A stretch of 46,587 nt of DNA from positions 1-46,587 of IMG/VR virus record IMGVR_UViG_3300025590_000013, one strand, 5' to 3'. The notes under the pieces are model-generated. The model had not been told where the DNA came from and did no database searches. It was given only the letters and a program-made list of their open reading frames with translations. A program made the position numbers and the translations under genes. The stretch's first letter is position 1. Each line of letters starts with the position of its first letter. This DNA comes from a virus. Shown here piece by piece: positions 15,883 through 25,713 of this stretch.

Positions 15883-18458
15883 TGGGTGTATTTCAAAATA
15901 ATTTAATGGGAGCAGCTGCAGCAGCAGCATCAGCAGGTGGTGGTGATTTCTATACCCATCAAATAGCACATTCTTTACGCATGAGTGATGCTAATAACAC
16001 TACTTTAAAAATAACAGCAGGTACTCCCACAAGTAGTAAAACTTTTACTTATAGTTGGTGGTGGAAAAGGTATAATGTTACAAGCACTTCTACGCAAAGT
16101 AGTAATGTATTCTGTGCAGGAACAAGTGGTGGAGCTTATGTATTCTGGCCCTTTACAAATAATAATGATTGTGTTGCTAATTTTAATTTTACTGGTGGAA
16201 ACTTTGGAGATAGTCGTTTAACAACAAATATGCAGTTTAGGGATACTTCAGCATGGTATCATTGTGTATTAAGATTTGATAGCACACAGGCAACTGCTTC
16301 TAATAGAGTTCGTTTATACGTTAATGGAGTAGAACCAACATATTCTAGTGCATCTGTTCAAACTGATATATCACAAAATGAAGATATATCATTTATGAAT
16401 CAAGATGGAGTATTACAAGGTTGGGGTGGACTTAGTGGTAAAGGTACAGGGCAAGAAGGTTGTGATGTCCAATTAGCAGAAATAGTTTTTAATGATGGAC
16501 AATCCTATGGTCCAGATTCTTATGGTGAAACAAAAAATGGTGTGTGGATTCCCAAAGACCCAAGTGGACTCACGTTTGGTAATAATGGATACTATTTAAA
16601 TTTTGCTTCTAGTAGTGATTTAGGTAATGATGTATCAGGAAATAATAATGATTTTACTACTGCTAATTTATCAGCACACGATCAAATGCTAGACTCTCCA
16701 ACCTTCAACTCTGATTCTAATGGTGGTAATTTTATGACCTACAATGGAGCATATATGGGAGCAAATAATGCTTTAGCTGAAGGTAATCTACAAAGTACTG
16801 GTAGTAGTGCAGGTAACAATTCAGGTACTTTTGGTATGCTTACTGGCAAATGGTACTGGGAATGTAGAGCAGAAACTGTAAATTCTTATGCTCCTACCTT
16901 TGGTATAGGGCAATCTGGTATAGGAAATACAGATGGACAATATTATATAATTACATGGCAAACTGCTGCTGGACAAATGTATGGTGGTGGAGGTGCTCCA
17001 GTAGGAATGGGTACAATTACTGTAACTAGTACAGGTGTAACTTCTCTTTCTTCAGGAGATATTTTAAGTTTTTGGTTAGATTGTGATAATAAAAAATTAT
17101 GGATAGGTAAAAATGGAACTATACCTAATTCTGGTGATCCTGCAAATGGAACTAATCCACAAGCAAGTTGGGCTACTACTCCTACAGATAGATATTTTAC
17201 TGCAACTTGTCAGAATGTAGGTTCTGGTGTAGGTGTATTAAATGCAGGGCAAAATCCTAGCTTTAATGGTGAAATAACAGCAGGAACTAATACAGATAAA
17301 AATGGTTATGGATTATTTAAATACGACCCAAGTGGTACAGATTTTGTAGCTTGTTGTGCTGCAAATATTCCAACAGCAGATGCAGTAGACCCTGCACAAA
17401 CTGATGACAATTTTCCACAGAAATTGTTTAGTCCTTTATTATATACAGGAACAGGTTCTACTAATGCATTAACAGGATTAGGATTTCAACCTGATCTAAC
17501 ATGGATTAAAGAAAGAGGTGGTGCTAATGACCATAAACTTACAGACTCTACAAGAGGAGTTACTAAGTCTTTAGAGTCTAATACAACTGCAGGAGAAGCA
17601 ACAGATTCAAATGGTTTAACAGCTTTTGGATCTGATGGTTTTACTGTAGGATCTGATGCTGTTTATAATAATAGTTCTGATACTTATGTAGCTTGGAATT
17701 GGAGAGCAAATGGTGGAACAACAACTACAGATACATCAGGAGATATAGATGGTGTGTATCAAACTAATGACTGTGGTTTTTCTATAATGAAGTATAGTGG
17801 TAATGGCAGTAATGCTCAAACTGTTCCTCATGGTATTACAGTAGGTGGAGTAGCTACTGCTCCTTCTTATGTCATAATGAAAAATTTACCAGATTCTTCT
17901 AATAATTGGAGAAACTGGAGTATAGGTTATGATAATGGAGATGCTGATTCATACGCAGAATTTACTACTGGTGCATGGTACGCTAATCAAGGAAGTGGTG
18001 GGTTATTTACAGCTAAACCTACTGACACTATGTTAACTCTTACAGATTATTCTGCTATTAATGCAAGTGGTAAAGATGTAATAGTATATAGCTTTGCAAA
18101 TGTAGAAGGTTTTATTAAATCTGGATCATACGTTGGAAATGGAAGTGGAACTGATGGTACATTTGTTTACACAGGATTTAGACCTGCATGGGTTATGGTG
18201 AAAAAAACAACTTCAACAAATAACTGGAGAATTGAAGATAATGCAAGAGATCCATATAATCCTGCATACCACATGCTACTACCAAATAGTTCAGCAGCAG
18301 AAGATGCTTATACAGATGGTACAGATTATAACGATTTTCTTTCTAATGGATTTAAGTTAGCTAGAGGTGGAGATGCAGCAAACTGGAATGCAAGTGGAGC
18401 AACTTATGTATACTTAGCAATGGCAGAAAATCCATTTCAATACGCAACAGCAAGATAG
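15882..18458 (+). CDS. Multidomain receptor-binding / fibre protein (LamG- and SPRY-like)
   Basis: 858 residues. Seen in order: a lectin-like LamG fold around 50-200 (TYSWWWKRYN, WYHCVLRFDS, VRLYVNGVEP); a SPRY-like fold around 315-440 (GKWYWECRAE and then GDILSFWLDCDNKKLWIGKNG, the usual D-x-D-x2-K-x2-x-K-N-G strand); and two copies of a phage fibre domain (GFQPDLTWIKERGG near 534, GFRPAWVMVKKT near 765) of the kind I recall as DUF7483. Such chains bind surface sugars, so this is a candidate host-recognition protein. Its ATG overlaps the previous fibre stop. Confidence 0.75.
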   Translation: MGVFQNNLMGAAAAAASAGGGDFYTHQIAHSLRMSDANNTTLKITAGTPTSSKTFTYSWWWKRYNVTSTSTQSSNVFCAGTSGGAYVFWPFTNNNDCVANFNFTGGNFGDSRLTTNMQFRDTSAWYHCVLRFDSTQATASNRVRLYVNGVEPTYSSASVQTDISQNEDISFMNQDGVLQGWGGLSGKGTGQEGCDVQLAEIVFNDGQSYGPDSYGETKNGVWIPKDPSGLTFGNNGYYLNFASSSDLGNDVSGNNNDFTTANLSAHDQMLDSPTFNSDSNGGNFMTYNGAYMGANNALAEGNLQSTGSSAGNNSGTFGMLTGKWYWECRAETVNSYAPTFGIGQSGIGNTDGQYYIITWQTAAGQMYGGGGAPVGMGTITVTSTGVTSLSSGDILSFWLDCDNKKLWIGKNGTIPNSGDPANGTNPQASWATTPTDRYFTATCQNVGSGVGVLNAGQNPSFNGEITAGTNTDKNGYGLFKYDPSGTDFVACCAANIPTADAVDPAQTDDNFPQKLFSPLLYTGTGSTNALTGLGFQPDLTWIKERGGANDHKLTDSTRGVTKSLESNTTAGEATDSNGLTAFGSDGFTVGSDAVYNNSSDTYVAWNWRANGGTTTTDTSGDIDGVYQTNDCGFSIMKYSGNGSNAQTVPHGITVGGVATAPSYVIMKNLPDSSNNWRNWSIGYDNGDADSYAEFTTGAWYANQGSGGLFTAKPTDTMLTLTDYSAINASGKDVIVYSFANVEGFIKSGSYVGNGSGTDGTFVYTGFRPAWVMVKKTTSTNNWRIEDNARDPYNPAYHMLLPNSSAAEDAYTDGTDYNDFLSNGFKLARGGDAANWNASGATYVYLAMAENPFQYATAR

Positions 18459-18467
18459 GAATAAAAT

Positions 18468-19085
18468 ATGTGGGCACGAATAGAAGATAATAATATAGTA
18501 GAATACTATGATAGAAAACAATCTTTATTATTAAATGATGTACGTTATTCTTCTCAAATATTTACTATATGGACAGACGCACAACGTAAAGAATTAGGTA
18601 TAGTACCTGTAGTAATTTCAGGATCACATCTTGATACTAAATATTATATAGAACATAATCATTCAGATGCAATAGCAGGAGATGGTAATAGTGTTATAAG
18701 AACTATTGGAGTTAAGGCTGCTGATAGAGCATTAGAAGATGTTGATGCAGTAGATGAAGATGGTAATGCAGTATTAGATCAGTATGGTGTACAAATGGTT
18801 ACAAGAGGTTTAAAATATAATGCTATACAAAAAGTTAAATCACAACAAGCAGGATTTTTATCAAGAACAGATTGGTATATAATACGTAAAGCAGATGCAG
18901 GTACAGCTATACCAACTGCTATACAAACTTTTAGAAATGCAATACGTGCTGATGCAACACGAATAGAGAATGCAATTACAGCAGCAACAACTATGGATGA
19001 ATTTATAGCATTACATACAACAACATATAATGAAGATAATACAGTAGATCAAATAGCAATTACACAATCGTGGACAGAGGAGTAA
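18468..19085 (+). CDS. Tail fibre-associated protein (assembly-like)
   Basis: 205 residues. Begins MWARIEDNNIVEYYDRKQSL with WTDAQRKELGIVPV soon after, a start common in phage proteins next to fibres, and ends in a helical part (TFRNAIRADATRIENAITAATTMDEFIAL) like tail fibre assembly proteins. Its place between two fibre genes supports a chaperone or fibre-tip role, but no assay-proven family is recognised. AGGA precedes the ATG. Confidence 0.5.
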   Translation: MWARIEDNNIVEYYDRKQSLLLNDVRYSSQIFTIWTDAQRKELGIVPVVISGSHLDTKYYIEHNHSDAIAGDGNSVIRTIGVKAADRALEDVDAVDEDGNAVLDQYGVQMVTRGLKYNAIQKVKSQQAGFLSRTDWYIIRKADAGTAIPTAIQTFRNAIRADATRIENAITAATTMDEFIALHTTTYNEDNTVDQIAITQSWTEE

Positions 19086-19088
19086 ATA

Positions 19089-20009
19089 ATGGCATCAACC
19101 TTTACAACTAGAATAAGACTTAATAAACAAGGAGATGGAGACAATCCTAATTCTTGGGGAACAGTTTTAAACAATGGAGTTATTAGTCTTGTTGATGATG
19201 CTATTGCAGGTTATACAACTGTAGCGTTAGGAGCTAATGCTACTGTAACATTATCTGCAGTAGATGGAGGTTCTGATATACCACGTAATGCTTTTATTGA
19301 AGCTAATGGTACTGTAGGTGGTGCTCATACTACTATAACAATGGTTATTCCTAATGTTACAAAAGGATATGTAATTAATAATCAAGCAGCATATACAACA
19401 ACAACTAATGTAATTAAAATAAAAACAGCACCTGGTGATGGACTTACAATTCCACAAGGAGCTATAACACAAGTTATAGTAGACACAGATGGAAGTGTAT
19501 ACTCTACTAATGCAGTAGGTTTAGGATTAGGTACAGCAGCTTCAGCAGACATAGGAGTATGTGCTACTAATGTTGCTGATGTATCTTTAGCAGATTTAAG
19601 ATATGTAAGAACTTCAGCTACCTCTTCAATAGTAGGTGCTGACTTACATATAAAACAAGGAAGTTTAATTGTAGGTACATCTTCTCGTGCTTATAATCCT
19701 ATATTAACATTAACAGATGCAGCAAGTATAGCAGTTGATTTTTCTAAAGGTAATAACTTCTTAGTTACTATAGGTGGTAATAGAACATTAGAACTACCTA
19801 CTAATTGTACTGCAGGTCAATCAGGACAAGTACATGTTATACAAGATGGAACAGGCTCAAGAACTTTAGCTTATAATTCAGCTTGGCAGTTTGTATCTGC
19901 AGCAGTACCAACATTAAGTACAGGAGCTTCTGATGTAGATATACTATGTTATGTAGCTCGTAGTGCAACAACAATAGATGCAGTATTATTAAAAAACTTT
20001 GATAGGTAA
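19089..20009 (+). CDS. Tail fibre / appendage protein
   Basis: 306 residues. Starts MASTFTTRIRLNKQGDGDNPNSWG, a frequent beginning of phage fibre proteins, then beta-rich Thr/Val segments. The last 90 residues (VDFSKGNNFLVTIGGNRTLELPTNC, GQSGQVHVIQDGTGSRTLAYN) parallel the C-terminal domain of the 13486 fibre (NFTTTVTAAHTLAKPTNC, GQTGSIFLTQSGGSGTMAYN). GAGGAG at 19077-19082 is a strong ribosome site. Confidence 0.7.
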   Translation: MASTFTTRIRLNKQGDGDNPNSWGTVLNNGVISLVDDAIAGYTTVALGANATVTLSAVDGGSDIPRNAFIEANGTVGGAHTTITMVIPNVTKGYVINNQAAYTTTTNVIKIKTAPGDGLTIPQGAITQVIVDTDGSVYSTNAVGLGLGTAASADIGVCATNVADVSLADLRYVRTSATSSIVGADLHIKQGSLIVGTSSRAYNPILTLTDAASIAVDFSKGNNFLVTIGGNRTLELPTNCTAGQSGQVHVIQDGTGSRTLAYNSAWQFVSAAVPTLSTGASDVDILCYVARSATTIDAVLLKNFDR

Positions 20010-20012
20010 TTA

Positions 20013-21890
20013 ATGTCTTCTACAAGTTCTAAATTAGTAAAGCTAGACTTTCAACCTGGTATTAGAAGAGAGTCTACACAATATGCAGAAACTAATTCTT
20101 GGTATGATGCTAATAATGTACGTTTTCGTGCAGGTAAACCAGAGAATATAGGTGGATATGAAACTAAAGTATCTGCATCTTTTAATGGTTCAGGTCGTGA
20201 TCTTGTAACATGGACAGACAATGATCAGTTTAAAAGAGCTATGTTTGGTACAGCTCAAATGCTTTACGAACATAGTGGTGATGAAATATTTGATGTTACT
20301 CCTGTATCTTCTAGTGCATCTTTAACAAATGCTTTTAGTGTAGCAGTAAGTAGTAATACTGTAACAGTATCAGCTACAGCACATGGTAGACAAACAGGTG
20401 ACTTTGTATTCTTTACAAGTACTGCTACTATAGGTGGTAATATATTATTAGGAACAAGTACTTATCAAGTTAGTGTTAATACTGTTAATACATTTGCTAT
20501 TAATGTAGAAACTACAGCAAGTGCTGCACAGTCTTCTTCTGGTAATGGTCATATACATTATCTATTAAGTACTGGTGTATCAAATGCTGCTACAGGTTTA
20601 GGTTATGGTGCTGCATCTTATCAAGCTACTGTATGTGCTTCTGATACTAGAGCATGGAATCAACCTACATCTATAGGAGCTAGTGACTTCTCAAGTGAGA
20701 TAACACAATGGAGTTTAGATAACTGGGGTGAAGATATAGTAGCTAATAGAAGAAAAGGATCTATTTATTATTGGGATACAGATGCATCTACTACACCTTT
20801 AAGAGCTGTTAAAGTATCAGGTGCTACTAATTCTACACCTACTACTGTTGATAGTATTATAGTATCTCCTAATGATAGACATTTAATTGCATTAGGTGGT
20901 AATGAGTTTGGTACAACAGCTAGTCCTACAGGAACATACAATCCTTTAACTGTTAGATGGTCTAATCAAGAAGATTATACTAACTGGGTTCCATCTATAA
21001 ACTCTACTTCTGGTGAAGTTATACTAGCTGATGGTACACAAATAGTAGGAGGAACAAGATCTCGTAATGCTACTAATATATGGACTGATAATTCTTTATG
21101 GTCCATGACTTTTGTAGGTCCACCTTTTACTTTTAGTTTTTCACAACTAGGAACTAACTGTGGTTTAATAGCACCTCATGCAGCAGTTGATTATGATGGT
21201 AGAGCAGTATGGATGGGTTATGATAATTTTTATGTATATGATGGACAAGTAAGAAGTTTAGATTGTACAGTAAGAAGATTTATATTTGATAGATTAAATA
21301 TGAATCAAAAAGATAAAATATTTTGTGGAATAAATTCAGAGTTTAAAGAAGTTATTTGGTTATATCCTTCTATTAATTCTACTGAATGTGATAGTTATGT
21401 TGTATGGTCTCCTGATGAAAACTATTGGGCTTATGGAGATAGTATATTTACAACCTTTGCAGACAAAACAGTATTTGGAAATACAATAACTACAGGATTA
21501 CAAGGAACAAATCCTGCAGCTAATAAGTTATTTAATAATGAAGTACAAGATTTATATACAGCAGATGGAGTAGCTATGTCTTCATTTATAGAGTCAGCAG
21601 ATTTTGATATAGAGTCTGGTAATGAAGTAATGTTTTTAAATAGAGTTATTCCTGATTTTAATTTAAATGATGGTAATTTAACATTCTCAATTAAAACAAA
21701 AGACTTTCCTGAGAGTAATGTTTCAAGAGAGAAACCAAATCCACCACATACAGTAACTAATTCAACAGCTAAAATAGATATGAGAGCAAGGGGAAGACAA
21801 GGGAGAGTGAGAGTATCTTGTAACTCAGCAGGTACTAGCTGGAAATGGGGTTCTATTAGATTAGCTATTCAACCAGATGGTAGAAGATAA
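20013..21890 (+). CDS. Tail nozzle / P22 gp10-like stabilisation protein
   Basis: 625 residues, the length expected for the tail accessory protein that extends the portal-adaptor channel and holds packaged DNA. The start LVKLDFQPGIRRESTQYAETNSWYDANNVRFRAGKPENIGGY is the usual N-terminus of this family. NDRHLIALGGNEFG, TVRWSNQEDYTNWVP and the later DGRAVWMGYDNFYVYDGQV repeats fit its beta-propeller-like body. The C-terminus has GRQGRVRVSCNSAGTSWKWGSIRL. The stop overlaps the next ATG. Confidence 0.8.
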   Translation: MSSTSSKLVKLDFQPGIRRESTQYAETNSWYDANNVRFRAGKPENIGGYETKVSASFNGSGRDLVTWTDNDQFKRAMFGTAQMLYEHSGDEIFDVTPVSSSASLTNAFSVAVSSNTVTVSATAHGRQTGDFVFFTSTATIGGNILLGTSTYQVSVNTVNTFAINVETTASAAQSSSGNGHIHYLLSTGVSNAATGLGYGAASYQATVCASDTRAWNQPTSIGASDFSSEITQWSLDNWGEDIVANRRKGSIYYWDTDASTTPLRAVKVSGATNSTPTTVDSIIVSPNDRHLIALGGNEFGTTASPTGTYNPLTVRWSNQEDYTNWVPSINSTSGEVILADGTQIVGGTRSRNATNIWTDNSLWSMTFVGPPFTFSFSQLGTNCGLIAPHAAVDYDGRAVWMGYDNFYVYDGQVRSLDCTVRRFIFDRLNMNQKDKIFCGINSEFKEVIWLYPSINSTECDSYVVWSPDENYWAYGDSIFTTFADKTVFGNTITTGLQGTNPAANKLFNNEVQDLYTADGVAMSSFIESADFDIESGNEVMFLNRVIPDFNLNDGNLTFSIKTKDFPESNVSREKPNPPHTVTNSTAKIDMRARGRQGRVRVSCNSAGTSWKWGSIRLAIQPDGRR

Positions 21891-22177
21891 TGGCACGTTA
21901 TCCAGCAGTACCTAAAGCATATGATGCTTTTAAAAATAGTCCTGAAGCTGATAGAGTACATAGAGAAATATCACAATGGGGTGGAGCTTTAGTAAATCAA
22001 TTAGATACTAGAGATTTACAAGTAGATGCTAAACCTTCTACTAAAATATATTCAGTAGTTACTATAACTGAAATAGGTAGTCCACGTAAAGGTGATATAG
22101 CATATGCAGCATCAGCAGGTAAGTTTAAAGGATATGTTAGTACAACAGCAACACAAGCATGGGAAAATTTAAATTGA
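21890..22177 (+). CDS. Small tail-associated protein
   Basis: 95 residues. MARYPAVPKAYDAFKNSPEADRVHREISQWGGALVNQLDTRD forms helices, followed by a short beta part with GSPRKGDIAYAAS. Proteins like this follow the nozzle gene in marine podoviruses; function unknown to me. Overlaps the next gene by 19 nt. Confidence 0.6.
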   Translation: MARYPAVPKAYDAFKNSPEADRVHREISQWGGALVNQLDTRDLQVDAKPSTKIYSVVTITEIGSPRKGDIAYAASAGKFKGYVSTTATQAWENLN

Positions 22178-22398
22178 AGAAGAATGAATTTTTTAAGTTT
22201 CTTAATGAGAGTACGTATATAGGTAATATAAACTCAGGACAAATTATACCACCTAACATGTATAATTCACAAGAAATTGTAAAACCTATAGCAGACTCTT
22301 CAAAAATAGTGTATAATACTAATAGTAACTTTATAGCAGATAATACTAAACCACAATCAAACTATATGAATATAAGGAATATTAAAAATAATGTATAG
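22159..22398 (+). CDS. Small Asn-rich hypothetical protein
   Basis: 79 residues, Asn/Lys/Ile-rich, no membrane segment or motif. Overlaps both neighbours (19 nt and 8 nt), which fits the compact operon. Lower confidence because AT-rich sequence yields such frames by chance, but the gap would otherwise be about 210 nt. Confidence 0.45.
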   Translation: MGKFKLKKNEFFKFLNESTYIGNINSGQIIPPNMYNSQEIVKPIADSSKIVYNTNSNFIADNTKPQSNYMNIRNIKNNV

Positions 22399-23506
22399 AA
22401 GGGTTTATAGACAAGAGGGTGGTGGCTTATCTGATTTAGGTTCTGAAGCTTTTATGAGACAGTATATAGATAACTATGTACAAGATTATAATAGACGTAA
22501 CCAAGGAGAAGTAGCAGCAAAAGTAATGCCTAGACCTGTTCCTATAGTACCACAGAGACCTAGAGCTACAATACCACAAATAGTTAAAAAAGGTATTAGT
22601 AATTTAATTCCTTTAATACAAAATAATCCAATGGCAAAACTTGGACAACAAGCTATAAATGCACCTGAGATTGCTCAATTAGAATCAGAATATGGACCAG
22701 GTTATACTGGAAAACCTTCTGATGCAAGACATCAAGCTGGTGCTAATGAAATAAGTAAAAATGTAAGTAATCTTATTGATAAAGGTAGTCTTGGTTTAGT
22801 ACCAGAAAAGTTTAGAGATTTTCTTGGAGATATTGTACCTAATTTAGGAGGAGGAATAAAAGAATTAGGTTCTTTAATATATAATACAGCACCTAATAGA
22901 TTTGGTGTACCATCACCTATGCCACCTAAAGAAGCTCTTGATATGGCTATAGAAGACGTAAAAGCTAACTATGAAGGAAGTTTTGGTACAGATAATACAA
23001 AGACTGCTAGAGAAATATATGAAGATGTTTATAGAGAACAACCTTTAACCAAAGAAGAATTTGAACAAACTTTACCAGAAGGATACAAACCATTAAATTC
23101 TACATATGATGCTTATTTTGATACTCCTTATGATGAAAGAGTAGAAACTAGAAAAGGTAGTTATTCAGGAATGCCTATAATATTAAGTCCTGAAAATGCA
23201 GATTTTTTTCAAACATATTATCAAGGTCCTGATTCACAATTACATACAAGACCAGAAGATAGAGTAAATGCTTTTCAACCTGTACAAGCACAACCACAAG
23301 GACTACCTAGCTTAATGAAAATAGTAAATGAACAACGAAATCCTACACCAGTTGATCCAGATGCTCCATATGGTTATGTAGAATATACACCTCCTTTTTA
23401 TGGAGGAATGATGATACCACCAGGGGGAAATAAACCTTATATGGTTCCTGCAGATAAAGATGGTAATCCTGTAAACCCAAAAGGTATTTTTAAGGCAACA
23501 CTATAA
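22391..23506 (+). CDS. Internal virion/ejection-type protein
   Basis: 371 residues. N-terminal RQEGGGLSDLGSEAFMRQYIDNYVQDY, then a Pro/Gln-rich stretch and DARHQAGANEISKN near residue 115, which resembles a conserved helical piece of marine phage virion proteins. Pro/Tyr-rich C-terminus (YVEYTPPFYGGMMIPPGG). Probably packed in the head or tail, judging from its neighbours. AGGA upstream; stop overlaps the next ATG. Confidence 0.55.
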   Translation: MYRRVYRQEGGGLSDLGSEAFMRQYIDNYVQDYNRRNQGEVAAKVMPRPVPIVPQRPRATIPQIVKKGISNLIPLIQNNPMAKLGQQAINAPEIAQLESEYGPGYTGKPSDARHQAGANEISKNVSNLIDKGSLGLVPEKFRDFLGDIVPNLGGGIKELGSLIYNTAPNRFGVPSPMPPKEALDMAIEDVKANYEGSFGTDNTKTAREIYEDVYREQPLTKEEFEQTLPEGYKPLNSTYDAYFDTPYDERVETRKGSYSGMPIILSPENADFFQTYYQGPDSQLHTRPEDRVNAFQPVQAQPQGLPSLMKIVNEQRNPTPVDPDAPYGYVEYTPPFYGGMMIPPGGNKPYMVPADKDGNPVNPKGIFKATL

Positions 23507-25710
23507 TGACACCACCTAATGAATTAGAAAAACTTGCAGAATTTAAAACTGCAATACAAAGTAATAAAGGACTAGAGAGGTTAAGAGCTATGCAATATCT
23601 ACAACAAATGAATAACCAAGGATTAATGGAAATGCCACAGGTTACTGAACAACCTATTGTACAAAGGCAACAAGGTAGCTCTATATCAAGTGGATTAAAT
23701 ACAAATATGACTCCATCTTATTTTCAACGTAATGCAACAGGAGCAAGAAATTTTAATCAATACGATCCTATGAATGATATGTCTGGTGAAAGTGGAATGG
23801 AAATAGGAGAATTAAAAGAAAAAGAATTAATAGCTGATCAACTAAGACAACAAGACTTATTAAAGTCTGATCCTAATACATTAGAAAATATAGATGAAGC
23901 TGCAAGAGTTATAGTATATGGAGGTGATTCTAGATCTAGATTTAGAGCTCAAGATATTTATAGAGCTAATCCAGAAGCAGTACAAAGAGCAATAGATAAT
24001 TATAGAAATAATCCAGAGGAAAGAGCAGGTGGTGGACAAGTAGCTCCTGATCAAATGGCTCAAGGATTAGCAGGTCTTGGTAGATATGGTGATAATATGC
24101 TTCTCCATATTAATCCTGAAGAGTTAGAAGGATTATCTTCTCTAGGAAAAATAACTTATAATCCTATTACAGGATTGCCTGAAGCTTGGTCACTTAAAAG
24201 TTTTTTTAAACCATTTAAACAAGCAGCTAAAAGTGTTAAAAAAATAGCTAAGTCTAAAGCTTTTAGAACAATAGCTCCTCTTGCTTTAACTATTGCAGCA
24301 CCTTATCTAGCTGCTAGTTTCTTTCCTGCTACATTTGGTGTAGGCTCTTCTGCTCTTATGGCTAAAGGACTAGCTGCTCAAGTAGCTGCTATGGGTCCAG
24401 TAGCTTTTGGTGCAGCAACAGCTATAGGTAGTGGACTAGGAGCTCTAGCTGGTGGTGCTAAACCTGGAGATGCATTAAAAGCAGCAGCTTTATCTGGTGT
24501 AACTGCAGGTGGTATGAGAGGGTTTACTAATTATATGGACCCAAATATTGATTCTGTATTTGGTCCTACTTATGGTGGTGGTGGAACACAAGCTAAAACA
24601 CTTGGAGGTTTTGGTGTAAAAACAGGAAGTCCAACTTCATTTAAATCACCAGGTTTAGCACAAGGTTCTCCATCTCAAGTATACAATAATCCTGCTGGAC
24701 CTGGTAATGCATTAGGTGCACAAAGATATGAAAACTTACAATTAAATCAACCAGATATAACTTCTGGAGGAGCACCAGGAACAACAACTATTGAACCTAG
24801 ACCTTTTGATTATGGAGCAACAGCAAACATGGGACCTTATGAAGGAAGTTTTACTCCAGCTTCTGAACCAGTTAATTTACCAATACAATCACAAGATGCT
24901 GTTGCATCAAACTTTAATCCTGGATATAGCCAAACTACAGGTCCTCAACCTAATATGTTACAAAGAGCAGGTCAACAAATAGTAGATAGTCCTGTTGGTC
25001 AAGCAGTATCAGATGCTGGACAATATGTAGCTGATATTCCAATGGGTGATTACAATCTAGGAGAAATAGGTGGAGCAATAGTTGATGACTATAGTACAGG
25101 TATGGGACTTGCAAAACTTGCTGCTATAGATTCCATGACACCTGATTATAGAGAACAATATGCAAAGGAAGATGAGCGTAAGCGTCAACTAGAAGAGTTA
25201 GAAAAATTAGGTTATAGTGTAGACCTATCTGATGCAGATACAGGATTTAATCAAACAATGATAATAAGAGATTCATCAGGTACAGTTATGCCAAGTAACT
25301 TATCCATACAAGATATATTAGATAGAGCTTATGGTAGAAAACCTAGAACTTTATTAGCAGATAAAATATCCTATGCACCAGCTACAGCTAAACATGGTGG
25401 ATTAATTAACTTAGCACATGGTGGTGAATTTAGTGGTATGGTAGAAGGTGATGGACATGGTATGGAAGATAATGTTTATATGCCTATTAAAGAAGGTAAT
25501 GAACAAGTAGGAACATTAGCAGTTTCTCCTTCTGAATATGTAGTAGATGCTTATACTATGTCTGCTCTAGGAAATGGTAATGCAAATGAAGGAGCAAAAG
25601 TAATGGATGGTGTTGTAGAAAGTGTACGTAAAAAAGCTTATGGTACAATGAGACAACCTAATGAAATAAATGGGTTACAAGCTTTAAAACCTATGATGAT
25701 GGGAGTATAA
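23506..25710 (+). CDS. Internal virion protein with hydrophobic segment and GG motifs
   Basis: 734 residues. Gln-rich N-terminus, RAGGGQVAPDQMAQGLAGLG near 172, a long Ala/Gly hydrophobic region at about 254-318 able to enter a membrane, a disordered Pro/Gly-rich middle, and a C-terminal block from about 627 (AKHGGLINLAHGGEFSGM, DGHGMEDNVYMPI, LAVSPSEYVVDAYTMSALGN). That last block is the D-G-M-x-D ... S-x-x-E-x-V-V ... L-G-N-G module that I know from ejection-type proteins of marine phages. Likely ejected with DNA to make a channel. Confidence 0.65.
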   Translation: MTPPNELEKLAEFKTAIQSNKGLERLRAMQYLQQMNNQGLMEMPQVTEQPIVQRQQGSSISSGLNTNMTPSYFQRNATGARNFNQYDPMNDMSGESGMEIGELKEKELIADQLRQQDLLKSDPNTLENIDEAARVIVYGGDSRSRFRAQDIYRANPEAVQRAIDNYRNNPEERAGGGQVAPDQMAQGLAGLGRYGDNMLLHINPEELEGLSSLGKITYNPITGLPEAWSLKSFFKPFKQAAKSVKKIAKSKAFRTIAPLALTIAAPYLAASFFPATFGVGSSALMAKGLAAQVAAMGPVAFGAATAIGSGLGALAGGAKPGDALKAAALSGVTAGGMRGFTNYMDPNIDSVFGPTYGGGGTQAKTLGGFGVKTGSPTSFKSPGLAQGSPSQVYNNPAGPGNALGAQRYENLQLNQPDITSGGAPGTTTIEPRPFDYGATANMGPYEGSFTPASEPVNLPIQSQDAVASNFNPGYSQTTGPQPNMLQRAGQQIVDSPVGQAVSDAGQYVADIPMGDYNLGEIGGAIVDDYSTGMGLAKLAAIDSMTPDYREQYAKEDERKRQLEELEKLGYSVDLSDADTGFNQTMIIRDSSGTVMPSNLSIQDILDRAYGRKPRTLLADKISYAPATAKHGGLINLAHGGEFSGMVEGDGHGMEDNVYMPIKEGNEQVGTLAVSPSEYVVDAYTMSALGNGNANEGAKVMDGVVESVRKKAYGTMRQPNEINGLQALKPMMMGV

Positions 25711-25713
25711 AAT

